From the NCBI GenBank assembly GCA_001931875.2, contig MSJH02000799.1, positions 279,687 through 343,686 on the forward strand: a stretch of DNA of 64,000 bases, read 5' to 3'. Both the position numbers and the translations under genes were made by a program. Origin of the DNA: Byssochlamys sp. IMV 00236. Its lineage: Eukaryota; Ascomycota; Eurotiomycetes; Eurotiales; Thermoascaceae. Within the stretch, counting starts at the first letter, position 1. The number at the start of each line of letters is the position of its first letter. This document shows, piece by piece, positions 47,701 through 56,608 of this stretch. The notes beneath the pieces were generated by a model, which had not been told where the DNA came from, ran no database searches, and saw only the letters and a program-made list of their open reading frames with translations.

Positions 47701-48948
47701 AACCGAAGCTTCGTAGCCAATACCTTCGATCTGGCGTGTGATCTCGTCAATATTCGACTTTAGGCCAGTATAGGTCAGTGTCGCATTATGAGCCAACAGG
47801 TTAACAGAGATCGTTTTCACGAAATCCAACTGTTCCACTTCTCTGGTAACTGCACTGGAACACGATCCACAAGTCATTCCAGTGATGCTGATCCGCGCTT
47901 CGTACTCTTCCGGAGAAGGTCGGCGCTTGGCATGAAGCTCGTAAAGCGATGCTTCATAACCGATGTCTTCAATTTGTTCTATGATTTTGTCTATGTTCTC
48001 CTTCGGGCCGGTAAAGGCCAAGGTAGCGCTGTTTGAGAGTAGGTTAACAGTAATGTTCTTAACGCAGTCCAGCTGCTGAACCTCACTCGTAACGGCGTTG
48101 GAACATGAAGCACATGTCATTCCGCCTATGCTGAGGCGGGCTTCGTACTCTTCAGCGGCCTCAGTTAAGTGGGAAATACTCGCTTTCGTTGATACGTCTC
48201 CTGATATCTTAGAATCGGCTGGGACTTCCTCTGTAGGGTGGGTATTGTCTTTCTGCGGCAAGTGCTCTTTGTGGTCATCTGGGTGTGTAGATATGACTGG
48301 AGAAAGCAGATCTTCTGTCTCCTTTTCACAACTCGACAGAGACTGGTGACAAAATAATGGAATGGTGCCATCATCCAATGCTTTCTTCTTGTTGTCAAGT
48401 GCGCCCAATGACTGTGAAGGATGAATAGATTTTCCAAGTTCTTCTTTTCGGCAAGCTTCGCAGTTCTCGATATGTATTGTTTGTCTGCTTTTCGCCCGTG
48501 GCTGTTCAGGTCTGGTAGAAGGATTGGAAGGTATCCACGAAGATGGCCTCCGTGGAGTCCTGGGACGCGTGGTATCCCAGTCAGATGTATCAATGTCAGA
48601 AATTGGACGACCTTCCTGATCGTAAGTCGTTGCGTGGTGGACTTCGAAGGCCGCATGGATCAGGGCCATAGCCAGGTCTGAAGCTCCGGTGGTCGAGCCA
48701 TGACGGACTCGTACTTCATGGGTGAGGATCGAGACATCTACGTTCTTGATTGATGACATTCCGGACAGGACTTCTTCAACATAGGCCACACATGATGCGC
48801 AGTGAACGTTGTTCACCAGGAGGACGGTGGTCAGGGTTCCTTTATCCGAAATATCGCGTCTGTGGGATCCGATCAACATCTGAGATGGCTTGGTTGCCGA
48901 TATAGCCGACCTCAATTCAGGTCGCTTGATATCCATTTTCGCTGACAT
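44755..48948 (-). CDS. Copper-transporting P1B-type ATPase with five metal-binding domains
   Basis: This single-exon gene gives 1397 aa from the first ATG (MSAKMDIKRPELR). The open frame extends 18 codons further upstream but has no ATG there. Metal-binding motifs occur at about residues 50 (HCASC), 278 (GMTCASC), 359 and 440 (GMTCGSC) and 529 (GLFCHHC). An extra ENCEAC pair lies between the first two. The ATPase core has SLTGES, the membrane CPC in VACPCGLALAAPTA (about 968), DKTGTLTEGG (about 1012) and GDGTNDSPALAAADV (about 1257). YNVSLVPIAAGVLYP and MALSSV in the last helices are the Cu(I)-selective signature. It should pump Cu+ out of the cytosol, either into the Golgi (Ccc2/CtpA type) or across the plasma membrane for detoxification (CrpA type). 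The long Cys-rich N-terminus leans to the latter, which is inference. Confidence 0.93.
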   Translation of the reverse strand: MSAKMDIKRPELRSAISATKPSQMLIGSHRRDISDKGTLTTVLLVNNVHCASCVAYVEEVLSGMSSIKNVDVSILTHEVRVRHGSTTGASDLAMALIHAAFEVHHATTYDQEGRPISDIDTSDWDTTRPRTPRRPSSWIPSNPSTRPEQPRAKSRQTIHIENCEACRKEELGKSIHPSQSLGALDNKKKALDDGTIPLFCHQSLSSCEKETEDLLSPVISTHPDDHKEHLPQKDNTHPTEEVPADSKISGDVSTKASISHLTEAAEEYEARLSIGGMTCASCSNAVTSEVQQLDCVKNITVNLLSNSATLAFTGPKENIDKIIEQIEDIGYEASLYELHAKRRPSPEEYEARISITGMTCGSCSSAVTREVEQLDFVKTISVNLLAHNATLTYTGLKSNIDEITRQIEGIGYEASVDEVKLKSRSRKEPTIYLAEISIGGMTCGSCVGAVTRGLEELPFVKSVAVDLLSNSGKVEFEGRDNLDKISEKVDDLGYDCSVVNCHPVDPDGDETTEVSTARTVMIRVDGLFCHHCPEKVAESLEVFRGDTFDFEIEQMLSLNDPILKITYTPAPPTLTIRSILSAIQEANQAFTPSIYHPPSIEDRSRAMQLHERRRLLSRVFFVFLVTIPTFLIGIVFMSLVAPTNPVRRYLEEPMWAGRVSRNEWALFIMTTPVMFYGTDVFHVRAMKEIRALWRPGSRVPILRRFYRFGSMNLLICAGTMVAYISSLAVLIIDAVVNTPSSRQSSTYFDSVVFLTLFILAGRFLEAYSKVKTGDAVASLGKLRPSEALLITDNTDRSDNQAENPQGRKMQRVSVDLLEVGDTVNVPHGASPPADGTVVGSGSYRFDESSLTGESRPVHKAEGDKVYAGSVNLGQPVSVIVTELGGTSMLDQIVAVVREGQSKRAPLERVADILTGYFVPVITLIAILTFIIWLSLGESGVLPADYLDVAQGGWAFWSLEFAISVFVVACPCGLALAAPTALFVGGGLAARHGILVRGGGEAFQEASRLDAIVFDKTGTLTEGGSLKVSDHEVLVTDTEDEQVAWALTRELEDSSNHPIARAISELCSTKARISIISSDIHEISGQGMKGIFTVSVAGATKQNKYEAAIGNERLLKSLPSSNTDTYYLENLLSRYQSAGKSTAILSLRKISDAEPDTTFTPAIVFATSDPIRADAVEVISQLQERHINVFMCTGDNQTTAHAVAATLGIPRENVMANVMPNQKADFIRGIQQGSSQDDAEGTFQNTKQSKRTIVAFVGDGTNDSPALAAADVSIAMASGSDVAINSASFILLNSELTTILKLVTLSRRVFRRVKMNFGWAAIYNVSLVPIAAGVLYPIVSGTKYEMLNGKMTLVNEHWRFSPAWAALAMALSSVSVVCSSLALRIEGKNIRKFFGMTD

Positions 48949-50306
48949 TCCGGGATGCGGAGAGGCGAGGAATGTAAGGCCAGCAAGGCCAGGAAATACC
49001 ACAACTGGAGCTCCTCAATCCAGTATTGGTGGGAAATGAGGAGTTATAGCGCGAGCGTTCAGTTTCCTGTAAGAAAAGAACAGCACCTCAAGGGACTGAA
49101 GCCCTTCAAAGCGAGATAGAGAGAGGGTTCTCGGCTTAGAGCGTGACGTAAGTATCGTCTCGTAAAAGAACAGCCGTGTTTGTGCTGCGAGATTATACAA
49201 AGAGAGGAACAGTGATGAGCATAAGAAGAAGAAATGAGTTGGGGGATAGTGCTATGAAATCTAAATAACGTAGAAAGAAGCTGGGAGAAAGGGCCGCAAA
49301 TGCGCTCTTTCTGCGTAAATTGCAGTCATCCGCCGGGTTCAGGAAAATACGCACAAATCGCGCACTCGAACAATCGGTTCAGCAAATAGCGGTAAGAGCG
49401 CATCTTGAAGGATGAAGACGCTACCAGATAGCGCCTACATACTGTTGGATCTATGAATGCAGTCGAGAATTAAAGGACCACAGGGGGCAAATGGATGACT
49501 ATTATCCTGTGATAGTTAGCAGACCTACGTGATGATGGTGGTGCCAGCGCATTCCAGGATCAGAGTCAGGGCATCCAGGCGATCACCTCCAAGTTCCAAC
49601 AGAGGGCTGAACTGAAGACGTGGTCCATGCTGAAGACTCGGGGAATTAAATCTCCTGCTGTACTCCTGTACAGAAGCTTGGTATGATCACGGTCGCACAA
49701 AACGGTCAAGAATGAAGCGTGAAGCCCAGTTGTAACACAACTAACTTTCTGCAGCGGCGACCACGGATCATATGTTGGTCATACTGGCTGGTTACTTAAC
49801 TTCAGCTTAGGGGAGACATATGTAGTTATCGGCCCTTTCAAGAGACTTTAAGTAGCAATAGTAACTAGTCTAATAATCGACATCTCTCTCGTTCAAATCA
49901 ACCGATTAATTCGACTGTCTGTGCCGGGAATCGAACGAGAGCCGTTGGAGTGGCGCGCTCGACGAGGAACACGCACGTGACCTCCCCCGCGACAGCCGCT
50001 GGACCACCGAATCTCCACCGGCAGAGATTTCGCCCGCACTTGGGAATCGCCGCCCAGCTCCGCGTCCAACGCATCTGTCGATCTATAAACCGCCTATGGT
50101 TATCTTCGTTTGATTCAAGACTGATCGTGCTTCTTGGTTGCCTGTAACAGTGGATGCTCCTGCACTGTCTTTCCATGTGATCCGATAAGACACTGTTCTA
50201 AAATGTGTTGCGCTTGCGGACAGTCATAATTTGATATCCTTGTTTCCATCCATACCAACCTTGTATTTCACTATACTGTTTTTCTTCGACCAACTCTATA
50301 TCCATC
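48949..50306. other. Divergent intergenic region, Cu-ATPase / brf1
   Basis: No intact gene is seen in about 1.36 kb. A minus-strand tRNA-like A-box/B-box pair is found at 49927-50006 (see separate entry). The rest presumably contains both promoters. Confidence 0.55.
49927..50006 (-). other. tRNA-like A-box and B-box, possible tRNA-Glu relic
   Basis: On the minus strand TGGTCCAGCGG (49996-50006) is a perfect match to the A-box pattern and to the D-arm of fungal tRNA-Glu. CGTTCGATTCC (49927-49937) matches the B-box at 10 of 11 positions and is followed by CGGCACAGA. The span between them is about 25 nt too long. The acceptor and T stems do not pair, so it is not an intact tRNA. It may be a decayed tRNA-Glu copy or a coincidence. 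Confidence 0.3.
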
Positions 50307-52685
50307 ATGTCGGCTCCCAAGCCGATCGTGCGGCCAGGAGGTCCTCCCAGGGTCGGGCCTAGAGCACCAGTCGGCCGCCTGGCAAGTCTGAAGGGCCCCA
50401 ATCCAACTCCTATCAGACGTCCACAGGCCGTAGCACGACCTCAGCCGGGCAAGCCAACGACACACCCGAAGACAACGACCTGTCCCAATCCAGGATGTCC
50501 CGCTCCTCATATCGTTGAGGACGACGGGCAGAAGGTCTGTTCGGGATGTGGTACTGTCATCAGTGAATCGAACATCGTGTCTGAAGTCACCTTTGGAGAG
50601 ACGTCGTCAGGAGCGGCGATGGTCCAAGGTACCTTTGTTGGCGCTGATCAATCTCATGTCAGGAGCTACGGGCCCGGCTTTCAGCGGGGAGGTGGAATGG
50701 AGAGCCGCGAAATCACGGAACAAAACGGTAACCGATATATCAATCAACTCTCGCGGGCTCTGACCATCCCAGAAAGCGCCACCAAAGCTGCAGGGCAGGT
50801 CTTCAAGCTGGCCGTGGGACTAAACTTCATCCAAGGTCGTCGCACGAAAACCGTTGCAGCAGTGTGTCTATACATCGCCTGTCGACGGCAGGATGGCAAT
50901 ACAGTCATGCTTATTGACTTTGCGGATGTCCTCATGATCAACGTCTTCAAACTGGGACGTGCATACAAGGCCCTCCTGGAAGAGCTACGGCTGGGGGGAA
51001 ATGTCTTCCTGATGAACCCTATCGATCCGGAGAGCTTGATCTATCGATTTGCGAAGCAGCTCGAGTTTGGATCGTCTATGATGCAGGTGGCTAGCGAGGC
51101 CGTCCGGATCGTTCAACGAATGAATCGAGATTGGATGACTACTGGCAGACGCCCTGCGGGTATCTGTGGCGCTGCCTTGATTCTAGCCGCGAGAATGAAC
51201 AACTTCCGCCGGACAGTACGAGAGGTCGTCTACGTTGTCAAGGTCACCGAAATTACTATAAACCAACGTCTGAATGAATTCAGTTCAACGGAGAGCGGAG
51301 AATTGACCGTCGACCAGTTCCGCTCCGTTCAGCTTGAGAATGCGCACGATCCCCCCTCTTTCACTCAGGCGAGAGAAGGGAAAAAACCGAGCAAGAGTCT
51401 AAAGAGGAAGTCCGCAGAGACAGCCGCGGAGATAGAAGGAGATGAGTCTGATGAGGAGCTTTCTCCACCACCAGCTCAGAAGAGACGCGTGGACGCTGAT
51501 GGTTTTGCTATACCTGACCCGCCGATTGACCCCGCGCTTATTGCTATGGACACAACTCGAAAGTCCTCAGTGACCGCAGCGGTGAACGAAGTTGTTTCCG
51601 AAGTCGCAGGCCAACGGGAGACTGACGCCGCTGAGTCGTCCAGGCCGAAATTAGGTAGACCGAAGGGATCGAAGAATGCGCCGCCTGTGCCTCCCAGCGC
51701 TGAGCAGATAGCAGCAGAAGATGCCCTGGAAAATGAAATGACAGCACTGTTGTCGAAAGGATCGAATATGGTTGAAACCGCTATGGGCTCTTCCAAGGAG
51801 CCTATCCCGAGTGCCCTCCCGCCAAGGGGCCCTGTATCAGAAAGCGCAGAAATTGATTCCGCCGAATTTGAAGATGATCCAGAAGTCGCCAACTGTCTCC
51901 TTTCATCGGCAGAGGTAGAGATCAAGGAACGCATCTGGGTGCACGAAAACAAGGACTACCTGCGGACGCAGCAGGCAAAGGCGCTCAAGCAAGCCTTGGC
52001 AGAAGCAAACGGCACTTCAGGCGGTGGGAAGCCTCGTAAGCGGCGCAGAGGGCGGCTGGGCGATGTTACATATCTCGAAGGGGAAGGAGAAGATGAGGAG
52101 GGAAGAAGCACACGCGCTTCCACTCCTGCGGAGGCGACACGCCGCATGCTGGAGAAGAGAGGGTTCAGTAAGAAGATCAATTACCGACTCTTGGAATCTC
52201 TATACGGAGAAGAAGGGGCGGAAGAGGCCGCTAAATCGAAGGCCGAGAGCGAGAGCCGCAGTCGCTCCAGTCGAAGCCAGAGTATCCTCTCCCGTCGCAG
52301 CGAAAGCGTGGAACCAGAGACGGCCGGAAGACGCTCACGCTCAAGACTCGCCACACCTGCTGCGACGAAGCCAACTACGACGACCCCGGCACCAGCACCA
52401 GCACCAGCAAAAGTCCCGGCCAAACCTCAGGGAATGGCCACTGCTGCGGCTGCGCCAGCAGAGAAGCCATCAGACGCCAACGAGGAAGTCCTCGGTTCGC
52501 TCCCCGAACCGGAGCAACCGGCCGAACGCCTGGTACACGATCCTAATGACTACTCAGACGACGAGGAGGAGGAGGATATGGATGAAGCCGACGTGGATGA
52601 CGACGGTCTCGAAGCCGCCTTTGCTGGAAACTATCAAGAAGACTACTACGACGGAGGTAGTGATTATGATTACGGGAGTGACTGA
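50307..52685 (+). CDS. brf1: RNA polymerase III initiation factor TFIIIB subunit Brf1
   Basis: This is a single-exon gene of 792 aa. A zinc ribbon lies at residues 59-81 (Cys 59, 64, 78 and 81; CPNPGC then CSGCGTV). Two TFIIB-like cyclin repeats follow, with INQLSRALTIPESATKAAG, RRTKTVAAVCLYIACR, then RPAGICGAALILAARM. The Brf1-specific C-terminal block that binds TBP is present: ECL-type NCLLSSAEVEIKERIW, WVHENKDYL and a KINYRLLESLYGE segment. A Ser/Arg-rich stretch (about 650-680) and a strongly acidic end complete it. Brf1 joins TBP and Bdp1 to recruit RNA polymerase III to tRNA and 5S genes. The first 45 residues are Pro/Arg-rich. I see no defect. Confidence 0.95.
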   Translation: MSAPKPIVRPGGPPRVGPRAPVGRLASLKGPNPTPIRRPQAVARPQPGKPTTHPKTTTCPNPGCPAPHIVEDDGQKVCSGCGTVISESNIVSEVTFGETSSGAAMVQGTFVGADQSHVRSYGPGFQRGGGMESREITEQNGNRYINQLSRALTIPESATKAAGQVFKLAVGLNFIQGRRTKTVAAVCLYIACRRQDGNTVMLIDFADVLMINVFKLGRAYKALLEELRLGGNVFLMNPIDPESLIYRFAKQLEFGSSMMQVASEAVRIVQRMNRDWMTTGRRPAGICGAALILAARMNNFRRTVREVVYVVKVTEITINQRLNEFSSTESGELTVDQFRSVQLENAHDPPSFTQAREGKKPSKSLKRKSAETAAEIEGDESDEELSPPPAQKRRVDADGFAIPDPPIDPALIAMDTTRKSSVTAAVNEVVSEVAGQRETDAAESSRPKLGRPKGSKNAPPVPPSAEQIAAEDALENEMTALLSKGSNMVETAMGSSKEPIPSALPPRGPVSESAEIDSAEFEDDPEVANCLLSSAEVEIKERIWVHENKDYLRTQQAKALKQALAEANGTSGGGKPRKRRRGRLGDVTYLEGEGEDEEGRSTRASTPAEATRRMLEKRGFSKKINYRLLESLYGEEGAEEAAKSKAESESRSRSSRSQSILSRRSESVEPETAGRRSRSRLATPAATKPTTTTPAPAPAPAKVPAKPQGMATAAAAPAEKPSDANEEVLGSLPEPEQPAERLVHDPNDYSDDEEEEDMDEADVDDDGLEAAFAGNYQEDYYDGGSDYDYGSD

Positions 52686-53834
52686 AACGACACTCGTGAT
52701 TGTCTGATGCAGCTGGTCTGCATCCTTGCTGTATTCTTAATCGGGTTCATGACTCTCATCCGCTGGCCGGGGGGGAGCACTTTGCTTGGCCCTGCCTATC
52801 TATGTATACTCAGCGTCCCGCCTACCCTTGGCTACTGCTTACCTTTGGAGGTGGAACATACTTGCTCTAACTATCGTTAAGAGGCAATTCTTGAACCCAA
52901 TGAAATATTAATATACATCTTGGGAACCTGTAACTCCCATTGGACCGAGCTGCTCTAGATATCTAAGTATGTATGCATATATGTAGGACACAGATGCGAA
53001 TGTCCATGTAGTTAGTCAGTTAACCAGGTTAACTAAGGTAGTCGAAACATGTATATTATATTATTACTATAGTCATATTATATTGTATTGTAATACTAAA
53101 AGACGATAAATTCGCAATTGCATAACTAATCACTGATATCTATAATCAATCACACTCTGCTTTTACTTCTGGACGAGGATAAACCAGTAAACAAGCAGAT
53201 GAATAATAATACGGTAGGATGATGGATGGATAAAGGATGGATGCCTTAGTTAACTAACTACTCTAAGTCCTGATTCCTGCCTTGGGCATATGGTATCAAC
53301 CCACGAGAGTTAACTTAGCAGCTCGGACCACCGCGTCTCGAGCTTAAGAAACCAGACAAGTCGCGCTAAGGGAAAATAAAAACTACGCGACAGACAGACA
53401 ATGACGACGCGCAGTGAATAATGTTCTTACTGGACCGGACTAAGAGTAGATTGTAACTACGGTGGAGTGGAAAAGAGTTACTCTTAATTCATATTTTCAT
53501 TTCTTCGATTTCTCCTGTGTCGTCGAATAAGAGGGAAAACAATAATGACAATTGAGTCATTGACGAAATGGCATATTACGCGCCTGACACCGATCCTGGA
53601 ACAATTCGAATAGAAAAGATTGTTCTGCAGCGCAGAACATATAGCAAGAAAAAAAAAAGAAAAAGAAAAAGAAAAAAGGAAGAGCAAATAAAAGATACGA
53701 CTCCTGAGGTTTACGTAGGTGTCGTGATCGAGTTTCAGCGAATTTGGCGAGCCGAGAACGCCGTCGAAGAAAGAGAAGGCGAAAAGTAGCCGCCCGAAAA
53801 TGTCGAAAAAAAAATGTCGAAATCGAGAATTCTT
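52686..53834. other. Convergent intergenic region
   Basis: No credible gene in about 1.15 kb. It is AT-rich at 53040-53160, with a purine-rich A/G run at 53648-53686. Confidence 0.6.
53648..53686. repeat. A-rich purine tract (A5G units)
   Basis: About 39 bp of A runs interrupted by single G residues with a period of about six. It lies close to the 3' end of the minus-strand gene at 53835. Confidence 0.7.
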
Positions 53835-55034
53835 TTACATGTCCATGTCCATACCCGTTCCCATTCCCGCTCCTCCGTTCAATCCGCCGTTCTCGTTACC
53901 AAAGCCGACGCCGCCGGCCGGAGACGCCTGGGGAATGCCGTGCCACGCGGAGCCGTTGATAGGAGTTGCTTGGCTCTCGACTAGTCGGTCAGGAGTCTTC
54001 TCCATGGCTCTCAGGACCTCAGTTCCTTCGAAAGTGATGGGCGTAGATCGAAGATTCTGCAGGCAGGTCTCCCAATTTGAGCCAACGAGCTGACCCTGGG
54101 CAAGATCATCACTGAAGAGATAGAAAGAGGATGCACCAGCGCCGCTGGTCGACGAAGTAGCCTGCGTGAGCGATCGCGCTGCGACCAAATACACATTCAT
54201 GCTACGGTTCTTCAACAGAATCTGAGCCCCCTGAAGGTGACGGGCGTAGTGGTTGTCGATGTACTTCTCCCAACCGCGCACAGCAGGCGCCATGTCACCG
54301 TCGTGGTCGACTTTCTGCCAGCTAATTCCGAGAAGATATGTGAAGTTGTCGATCTGGGGTTCGTTGGGTGATCCATTCTTGGAAGCGTTGAGGGTGCGGC
54401 GATGCTCTTCTTCGCTGGTCGAGGAATGAAGTCGTTTCTGGATCGTGGAGAGAGTAATATCGTCGAAGCCAGGCGCCGACAGATCGAGGCGCTGGGATTT
54501 GCGGCTGGGGATATCTGACGCGTCTGCGCGTAGCGTGCTGGATCTGGAAGAAACAGGAGGGGCCGATGCGACAGCCTTTTCGACTGTCTCTTCGTACCAG
54601 GTGCCAGTCTGGCTCTCTGCAGAGAGCGCCAGGCCAGTACGGGGGTTGAGAAGCACCATGCCTTCACCGTAGATAGGCTCTTCTGCCGGCACAGGTTCTG
54701 GCGCAGGAGCAGGGGCCACCGCGCCAGCGTTCCCATACGAGTCATCGTTGGCTTCGTCGGCGAAATCAGAGCGTGTCCGCTTCCGGGAAGGGTTGATGTA
54801 TCCCGACGGAGAAGATGAAGCAGGCTTCCACGTGTGGTTGACACCCAGCTTGGGAGAGTTCTGCTGGTGGCTATTCAGGGAGAACGCGCTGGGGCCAGCG
54901 GCAAAGCCTCCAGGGCTTCCAAAGGCAGCGTCAGGCGTGGCATGAGAAGGGAATTGAGCGAAGGGGTGGTCTTGGGGAGGAGGAAGGACCATGGCAGGGC
55001 CATCGGAGCCGGAGTTGAAGAGCATTGGACCCAT
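53835..55034 (-). CDS. Conserved fungal protein of unknown function
   Basis: This is a single-exon gene of 399 aa starting MGPMLFNSGSDGPAM. The first 130 residues are low-complexity, rich in Pro, Ser and Ala, with a basic patch PSRKRTRSDF (nuclear-signal-like, near residue 82). The middle and C-terminal parts look folded: EGMVLLNPRTGLALSAESQTG, then FTYLLGISWQKVDHDGD, VRGWEKYIDNHY and VYLVAARSLTQAT. The end is Gly/Met-rich (GMGTGMDMDM). I recognise no domain family. Several frames overlap it, but this one has the even codon usage and uninterrupted length of a real gene. A nuclear location is only a suggestion from the basic patch. Confidence 0.7.
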   Translation of the reverse strand: MGPMLFNSGSDGPAMVLPPPQDHPFAQFPSHATPDAAFGSPGGFAAGPSAFSLNSHQQNSPKLGVNHTWKPASSSPSGYINPSRKRTRSDFADEANDDSYGNAGAVAPAPAPEPVPAEEPIYGEGMVLLNPRTGLALSAESQTGTWYEETVEKAVASAPPVSSRSSTLRADASDIPSRKSQRLDLSAPGFDDITLSTIQKRLHSSTSEEEHRRTLNASKNGSPNEPQIDNFTYLLGISWQKVDHDGDMAPAVRGWEKYIDNHYARHLQGAQILLKNRSMNVYLVAARSLTQATSSTSGAGASSFYLFSDDLAQGQLVGSNWETCLQNLRSTPITFEGTEVLRAMEKTPDRLVESQATPINGSAWHGIPQASPAGGVGFGNENGGLNGGAGMGTGMDMDM

Positions 55035-56287
55035 GACGGTGGTGGTGAAAGGTCCGCAAACGATGCTGGAAGATATCCGTCTCTGTGAGGTAAGCTGGAC
55101 ACAATGAGCTATAGTAACCTATAGATCACAAGATGAGCCTTATAGACTGCAGTCAATGGTCGTCTGGAGCGTAGGCCGTGCGGTAGGGGGAGTACGTGAT
55201 GCCGGCGACAGGCCTAGGTGGTCAATTGAGCGTATCAGGTAACAAAGGGAGTGTATAAGGAAAGGTAAAGGAATCGCAAGGACGAGGTGAAGTATATGGT
55301 TGACTGAGCGTGGGAGAAAATGGGGAGGAAAGGAGAGAAGGAGAGGGAAGGCCGGTAGTAAAGGAAGAAGAGAAAGAGGAGAAAAGAGGGAAAAAAGAGG
55401 GCAACCGAGAAACCACGGGATTTCTGGGCGGGTTGGAAGTGGAAAGTGGATGGACAGAGGCTGACGGGGGACGGATGCGGATGGAGGTAATACTACTATC
55501 TATCGGGATGCGCGCTGGGATGCGGAGAGCTGCGCAACAGCTTTTGTGACAGGACGAGACGCGGGCTGACGGGCGCTGGACGTAGGGCTGGTGAAATATT
55601 ACAGGAAATGTTGCCATTGCACTTTTCACCTTTTTCTCCCGGGCGCGCTAAAATAAAAGTAGGCAAAGTGAGCGAGTAGTCTCGGCCAATAGTAATGAGG
55701 ATCTTTCGCCTCTTAGGTTTTTGCGTTCCCAGGTAGGATATTGGGTGGATACTGGTTCATTAGTACATTTCCAATTTTCAAAGTGGTTTTTTTTCGTGCG
55801 AAATTTAAACCCTAATAACCCATGTAATATATGAAATTTTGGAATTCAAAAATACCACCCCTAGCTGGACGCCTGGCCCGGCCGCCTCGAGAAGGCTGCG
55901 TAACCATTCCTGACCATACCTGACCATACCTGACCAACCGGGATGAGACTCCCAGCTCCAGCCAGTCAGCAAGCCCGAGCAAAATCTTTCCACGACCATA
56001 CCAGACAAGGATAACGAGCGATGAGTCGCTGCTGGGCAACAGAGCCCCCCACTGTGACCATACCATACCACGGTCCAATAATACGCATACCCATAGTTCG
56101 CCAGGCGGCGCACTAGGCCCAGAGAGGACTTCCAGTTCGGGCAAGACGATGATCTCACTCCCTCCAGTTCTCCATCTACTCGCGCTTCCCTCCCCTTTTG
56201 CTCAACTCCCCAAACAAGTGATCACCTCGTGCATGTAACGACAAGGAGTTTAACAAGAATATCTTCTCTCTCCACTCATGAATCGCC
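55035..56287. other. Divergent intergenic region with GACCATACC repeats
   Basis: No gene is seen in about 1.25 kb. A purine-rich stretch lies at 55310-55400. GACCATACC direct repeats are at 55912-56064. Confidence 0.6.
55912..56064. repeat. Direct repeats of GACCATACC
   Basis: Perfect copies begin at 55912, 55922, 55994 and 56056, with a near copy (GACCAACC) at 55932. The first three are a strict 10-bp tandem, TGACCATACC. The rest are dispersed over 150 bp upstream of the small gene at 56288. Confidence 0.65.
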
Positions 56288-56608
56288 ATGGCTGGCTTCC
56301 ATGCAGGTCGCAAGGAGCCGTCATCATCCTTAAATGACAGATGGAGGGAGGAGTCATCGTTCCGCCCTCCCCGGATCCCCTCCACAGCCGCCGGCGGTAT
56401 CCGTCGACTTCGCGACACGTTGTCATCCAAGATCTCTCGCTCAGCCTTTGCGGAGAGGGAGTATCTCAAGAAGGAGGCGCGTTATAAGACTCCGCTGACA
56501 CAGCGGAATATGGATGCCTTTACCACGCAACAGGAGGTCCGGCAGGCTTATCGTCTCTACAGCAGTCCGGAGGAACACGTCTCGGAATGGCTGAGGCAGC
56601 TGTCTTGA
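56288..56608 (+). CDS. Small 106-residue fungal protein of unknown function
   Basis: This single-exon frame gives 106 aa starting MAGFHAGRKEPSSS. The start context (gccATGg) is good. The sequence is basic, with SRSAFAEREYLKKEARYKT and a helix-like end (TQQEVRQAYRLYSSPEEHVSEWL). It has no signal peptide or membrane segment and no recognised domain. The non-repetitive, amphipathic C-terminal half argues for a genuine gene. Length alone would not. Confidence 0.5.
   Translation: MAGFHAGRKEPSSSLNDRWREESSFRPPRIPSTAAGGIRRLRDTLSSKISRSAFAEREYLKKEARYKTPLTQRNMDAFTTQQEVRQAYRLYSSPEEHVSEWLRQLS

Noticed and set aside
49260..49400. Copper-responsive (AceA-type) promoter sites upstream of the Cu-ATPase
   Set aside because: I looked for the GCTG-type consensus on both strands near the start and found only partial matches.
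53800..54945. Plus-strand and alternative minus-strand frames over the 399-residue gene
   Set aside because: They are shorter, Arg/Ser-rich and overlap the longer frame. They are probably shadows.
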